Below are positions 7,394 through 10,098 of a stretch of DNA of 10,098 nucleotides, piece by piece. Made by a program: the position numbers and the translations under genes. Each line of letters begins with the position of its first letter. Position 1 is the stretch's first letter. This DNA comes from an uncultured Veillonella sp. (GTDB taxonomy: Bacteria > Bacillota_C > Negativicutes > Veillonellales > Veillonellaceae): positions 1-10,098 of the forward strand of contig CAAFRK010000148.1 of NCBI GenBank assembly GCA_900765235.1, read 5' to 3'. The notes beneath the pieces were generated by a model, which saw only the letters and a list, made by a program, of their open reading frames with translations, ran no database searches and was not told the DNA's origin.

Positions 7394-7425
7394 AGTTAAT
7401 TTAGATGTCTATTTATTGTCGCATA

Positions 7426-7454
7426 TTGTTTTGGTGCTACTATTTTAATACAAT
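7426..7454 (+). promoter_or_regulatory. Candidate promoter of the lipoprotein gene
   Basis: TTGTTT (7426-7431) and TACAAT (7449-7454) are 17 nt apart; the -10 matches at 5 of 6 positions and the -35 keeps TTG. It lies just after the upstream terminator and 38 nt before the start codon, where a promoter is required. Confidence 0.55.
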
Positions 7455-7492
7455 AGTTTTACTAGAGGTTAAACGTATATAGGAGAGCGTGT

Positions 7493-8419
7493 ATGAATGG
7501 TATAAATTGGTGGCGTCGCTTAGGGATAGTCTGCTGCGTGATGGTAACATTAGGTTGTATTAGTGGTTGTCAGTGGAATTTAGATAATCTAAAGCAATAT
7601 AGTCAAGATTCATCAGCAAGAGACAGTAAAAAGGATGAAACGAAGAGGGTGTTTCGCTTCTATTTGGCTGCTACAAATGAGTTTAACTACAATGAGGTTA
7701 AATACGGTAGCCAATATGATCTAATCTGGCAACAGGCAAGTTCAAATGAACCACTAACGGATTTTAAGGTACAGGATTATGAGCGTCTTGAACAGGAACT
7801 AGTAGCTGCTAAAGAGGCAGGTCGTTCATACGAGGATCTTGAAAGCACAACAGATGCTCTATTGCCTATCTTGCATGACATCGTAAGCGATGTAAAGGCT
7901 TTAGATTCGTATTATAAAGCAAAGCAGTATGAAAAAGATAATTATGCATTTAGTCAAGCTACACTAGCTAAGCTTTCAGCGTTATTAGAAGTATTTGAAC
8001 CAAAATATGAAGCGTTAAATGAGGCAGTTGCGGCTGCTCATAAAAAAGAACGTAATAAAGATATTGAGTTGATGCGCTCGAATGGTCAAGTGAATGGTGC
8101 TCATATGATAGAGATGATGGGGTACTATAGTGATATTGTTAGCCATATAATTGAGCGAGGGCCTAATAGTGATGTGCAATGGGTGAAAGCTCAAAAGGAC
8201 GCAGCCAATGCAATTGTACCTAAGTTTACGTCTGTGGAGGTACAAAATCGGATTGAACAAGCTAAGAATCTTGATGCGGCTATTGATGCATTTGTAGCAG
8301 AACAAAGTGCTGAGACACATCATGAGGTAATTTCACAATATAATGAGCTAGCTCGGACACCGATGAATTTTAAATTACTAGATAAAGTACAAGATGCTTA
8401 TATACCTGAAGGTATATAG
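7493..8419 (+). CDS. DUF3829-type lipoprotein
   Basis: The 308-residue protein starts at ATG 7493, with AGGAGAGC at 7481-7488 as ribosome binding site. The N-terminus is a lipoprotein signal: basic WWRR, hydrophobic core, and the lipobox ISGC with the lipidated cysteine at C26. An earlier cysteine, C22, fits the lipobox less well. The mature part is mostly helical and charged, with a low-complexity polar linker at about 30-50. The region from about 52 to 185, with LLPILHDIVSDVK and DSYYKAKQYEKDNYAF at 138-153, resembles DUF3829, the family of E. coli YiiG, a lipoprotein of unknown role; this is recognition by eye. The residue after the lipidated Cys is Gln, with no Asp retention signal at +2. 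The gene has its own promoter and is probably monocistronic. It sits next to the DUF805 cluster, and a link in the cell envelope is possible but unproven. Confidence 0.85.
   Translation: MNGINWWRRLGIVCCVMVTLGCISGCQWNLDNLKQYSQDSSARDSKKDETKRVFRFYLAATNEFNYNEVKYGSQYDLIWQQASSNEPLTDFKVQDYERLEQELVAAKEAGRSYEDLESTTDALLPILHDIVSDVKALDSYYKAKQYEKDNYAFSQATLAKLSALLEVFEPKYEALNEAVAAAHKKERNKDIELMRSNGQVNGAHMIEMMGYYSDIVSHIIERGPNSDVQWVKAQKDAANAIVPKFTSVEVQNRIEQAKNLDAAIDAFVAEQSAETHHEVISQYNELARTPMNFKLLDKVQDAYIPEGI
8399..8418 (+). terminator. Possible weak terminator hairpin at the lipoprotein gene stop
   Basis: An 8-bp stem, TATATACC and GGTATATA around a TGAA loop, spans the last codons and stop codon of the lipoprotein gene. 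It is AT-rich and lacks a good T-run, so it may only stabilise the 3' end. No other terminator lies between this gene and the ileS promoter 10 nt further on. Confidence 0.3.
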
Positions 8420-8427
8420 TTTACTTG

Positions 8428-8457
8428 TTGACAATTTCCCCGTTTGAGTCCTATAAT
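8428..8457 (+). promoter_or_regulatory. Consensus promoter of the ileS T-box transcript
   Basis: A perfect TTGACA (8428-8433) and a perfect TATAAT (8452-8457) are separated by 18 nt. Transcription should begin near 8464, at the start of the T-box leader. The -35 element begins 9 nt after the stop of the lipoprotein gene. Confidence 0.9.
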
Positions 8458-8463
8458 TATCTA

Positions 8464-8779
8464 TTATATGAATATTGCGTTGAAAAAGACGGCACATCTC
8501 AGACGGATTTAGTAGAGACCAAACTCATGGGCTGAAAGGTTTGGAAATCTAGAGATTTGCGGATCACTTTGGAGCAAGCAGGAACCCTGCCGGTGAACAC
8601 CGTTATATGTCTAAGTGGCTTTCACAATCTATGTGATACGTTGCATCCGATTTGCTATAATCATACGATAGTGTGATTACAGTCGAATGTGCAGAGGCGT
8701 AGCTTTCACCAAGAACGAGAGTCAGTAGGGTGGTACCACGGATATTACGTCCGTCCCTTCGGGGACGGGCGATTTTTTT
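8464..8779 (+). ncRNA. Isoleucine T-box leader (tRNA-sensing riboswitch)
   Basis: The stretch before ileS holds a full T-box leader. Stem I includes a distal hairpin, CCAAAC (8519-8524) with GTTTGG (8539-8544), around the GGGCTGAAAG loop typical of the family. The T-box core AGGGTGGTACCACGG lies at 8727-8741. The antiterminator can be drawn exactly: AGGG (8727-8730) with CCCT (8755-8758), a 7-nt bulge TGGTACC (8731-8737), then ACGGA (8738-8742) with TCCGT (8750-8754). The TGGT of the bulge can pair with the ACCA end of uncharged tRNA-Ile, which has discriminator A. The best specifier codon is ATC at 8563-8565 (GGATCACTTTGGAG), an Ile codon followed by A; ATC at 8547 and ATT at 8555 are alternatives. 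Two small hairpins (8578-8590 and 8591-8602) follow stem I. Uncharged tRNA-Ile should favour readthrough into ileS. Stem I bounds are approximate. Confidence 0.93.
8748..8779 (+). terminator. T-box leader terminator
   Basis: A GC-rich 10-bp stem (8748-8757 with 8762-8771, one G-U pair) is capped by a very stable C(TTCG)G tetraloop and followed by seven T. Its 5' arm (8750-8757) is the same strand used by the antiterminator, so the two structures exclude each other, which is the switch. Confidence 0.95.
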
Positions 8780-8797
8780 ATGTAAAAGGAGCACATC

Positions 8798-10098
8798 ATG
8801 GATTACGGTAAGACGTTACATTTGCCTGAAACAGAATTCCCAATGCGCGGCAATTTGCCTAAGCGCGAACCAGAAATTTTAAAGTTCTGGGAAGACAACA
8901 AAATTTATCAAAAACGTTTGGAATTGCGTAAAGACGCAAAACCATTCATCTTGCATGATGGCCCTCCATACGCAAATGGTAAATTGCACATCGGTCATGC
9001 CCTCAACAAAACGTTGAAGGACATCATCATGAAATACAAGACTATGACTGGTCACTATACACGTTATATCCCTGGTTGGGATACACATGGTTTGCCAATC
9101 GAGCATGCGGTTATTAAAAACACTGGTCTTAACCGCCATGAAATGGCTCCATTGGACTTGCGCAACAAATGTAAGGAATATGCATTGGAATGCGTAGAAA
9201 CTCAAAAACAAGACTTCATTCGCTTTGGTGTATTAGGTGAATGGGATCGCCCTTATTTGACATTGCGCCCTGAGTTCGAAGTAAAACAACTTGGTATCTT
9301 CGGCGAAATGGCAAAACGCGGCCATATCTATAAAGGTCTTAAAACTGTATACTGGTGTACTCACTGCGAAACTGCATTGGCAGAAGCAGAAATTGAATAT
9401 GCTGAGAAAAAATCTTTCTCCATTTACGTAAAATTCCCTTACGTATCCGAGAAAAAGGTAACATTGCCAGCTGGCGTAGATCCAAAACAAGCATACTCTG
9501 TTATCTGGACAACTACTCCTTGGACAATGCCTGCCAACGTAGCTATTTCCGTTAACCCTGAGCTTGAATACGGCTGGGTAAAAGTAGGCGACGAATACTA
9601 CTTGATGGCTACTGAACTTGTTGATGCGGCTATGAAAGATATCGGCATCGAAGACTACGAAATCGTAAATCGTTTCTCTGGTGCAGATTTAGAATTGGCT
9701 GAATTCAAACATCCATTCGTAGAACGTAATTCTACTGTATTGTGTGGTGACCATGTAACACTTGAAGCAGGTACTGGTTGCGTACATACAGCTCCTGCAC
9801 ATGGTGAAGACGACTTTAACATTGTTATGCGTTATAACAAGGAAGGCAAAACTGAACTTCCTATCGTATCTCTTGTTAATGAAACTGGTAACTACACTAA
9901 ACAAGTGGACGACAACCGTTATGGTGATACTGAATTCCCATTGGCTGGTGTAGAAATCCACGATGCAGAGGTGCCTGTAATCAAAATCTTGGCGCACAAC
10001 AATGCATTACTTCACAAATCTAGCTTGCGTCACCAATACGCTCACTGCTGGCGTTGTAAAAATCCTGTCATCTACCGTGCTACAGAACAATGGTTCTC
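8798..10098 (+). CDS. ileS: Isoleucyl-tRNA synthetase, 5' part (3' end outside window)
   Basis: IleS charges tRNA-Ile with isoleucine and edits mischarged valine. The frame opens at ATG 8798, 6 nt after AAAAGGAG (8784-8791), and stays open to the window end: 433 full codons of a family usually about 930 long. The class I catalytic core begins with FILHDGPPYANGKLHIGHAL (50-69), with HIGH at 64-67, then GWDTHGLPIE at 93-102. The inserted CP1 editing domain carries WTTTPWT at 237-243 and GTGCVHTAPAHGEDD at 325-339, the threonine-rich and editing-site segments. CWRC at 417-420 resumes the catalytic domain after CP1. The KMSKS loop and anticodon-binding end lie outside the window. Regulation is by the T-box leader directly upstream, which senses uncharged tRNA-Ile. 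There is no sign of damage. Confidence 0.97.
   Translation, partial: MDYGKTLHLPETEFPMRGNLPKREPEILKFWEDNKIYQKRLELRKDAKPFILHDGPPYANGKLHIGHALNKTLKDIIMKYKTMTGHYTRYIPGWDTHGLPIEHAVIKNTGLNRHEMAPLDLRNKCKEYALECVETQKQDFIRFGVLGEWDRPYLTLRPEFEVKQLGIFGEMAKRGHIYKGLKTVYWCTHCETALAEAEIEYAEKKSFSIYVKFPYVSEKKVTLPAGVDPKQAYSVIWTTTPWTMPANVAISVNPELEYGWVKVGDEYYLMATELVDAAMKDIGIEDYEIVNRFSGADLELAEFKHPFVERNSTVLCGDHVTLEAGTGCVHTAPAHGEDDFNIVMRYNKEGKTELPIVSLVNETGNYTKQVDDNRYGDTEFPLAGVEIHDAEVPVIKILAHNNALLHKSSLRHQYAHCWRCKNPVIYRATEQWF

Noticed and set aside
8641..8661. Second possible promoter in the T-box leader (TTGCAT and TATAAT)
   Set aside because: The spacing is only 9 nt and no other -35 fits; the TATAAT is part of a hairpin in the leader.
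8603..8794. Minus-strand open frame in the ileS leader
   Set aside because: It is covered by the T-box antiterminator and terminator on the plus strand, which fully explain the sequence.
1..10098. CRISPR array, insertion sequence, tRNA or rRNA gene
   Set aside because: No spaced direct repeats, transposase-like frame, terminal inverted repeats or structural RNA gene sequence was seen on either strand.

Overview
The window reads as chromosomal DNA of a low-to-moderate GC Firmicute. Strong AGGAG-type ribosome binding sites and an isoleucine T-box leader support this. DUF805 membrane proteins and a DUF3829 lipoprotein beside these features suggest the diderm Negativicutes (Veillonella-like). 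That genus-level guess is inference from gene content and protein style, not from a database match.

Region 1 (1-4403, + strand) is the distal half of a tryptophan operon: the 3' part of trpD, a trpC-trpF fusion, trpB and trpA. Together they convert anthranilate and PRPP to tryptophan. trpD and trpCF lie 3 nt apart and trpB/trpA overlap by 8 nt. A 172-nt non-coding gap separates trpCF from trpB and may hold an internal promoter or regulatory element. The operon ends at a long, perfect, probably bidirectional hairpin (4446-4479).

Region 2 (4540-4830, - strand) is a small gene for a secreted, Lys/His/Arg-rich protein that I do not recognise. It converges on trpA and diverges from the next cluster.

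Region 3 (4997-7393, + strand) holds three consecutive DUF805 membrane-protein genes, each built differently. The first is DUF805 plus an extra helix and an NTF2-like extracytoplasmic tail. The second is plain DUF805 with a C-terminal helix. The third has an N-terminal zinc ribbon, DUF805 and a C-terminal helix. The first two are separated by 1 nt; the third probably has its own promoter, and a strong terminator follows it.

Region 4 (7426-8419, + strand) is a monocistronic DUF3829-type lipoprotein gene with its own promoter.

Region 5 (8428-10098, + strand) is a consensus promoter, a complete T-box leader with mutually exclusive antiterminator and terminator, and the 5' 433 codons of ileS.

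The trp and ileS parts are housekeeping. The least explained part is the DUF805 / small secreted protein / lipoprotein block at 4540-8419, a candidate envelope-associated module of unknown function.
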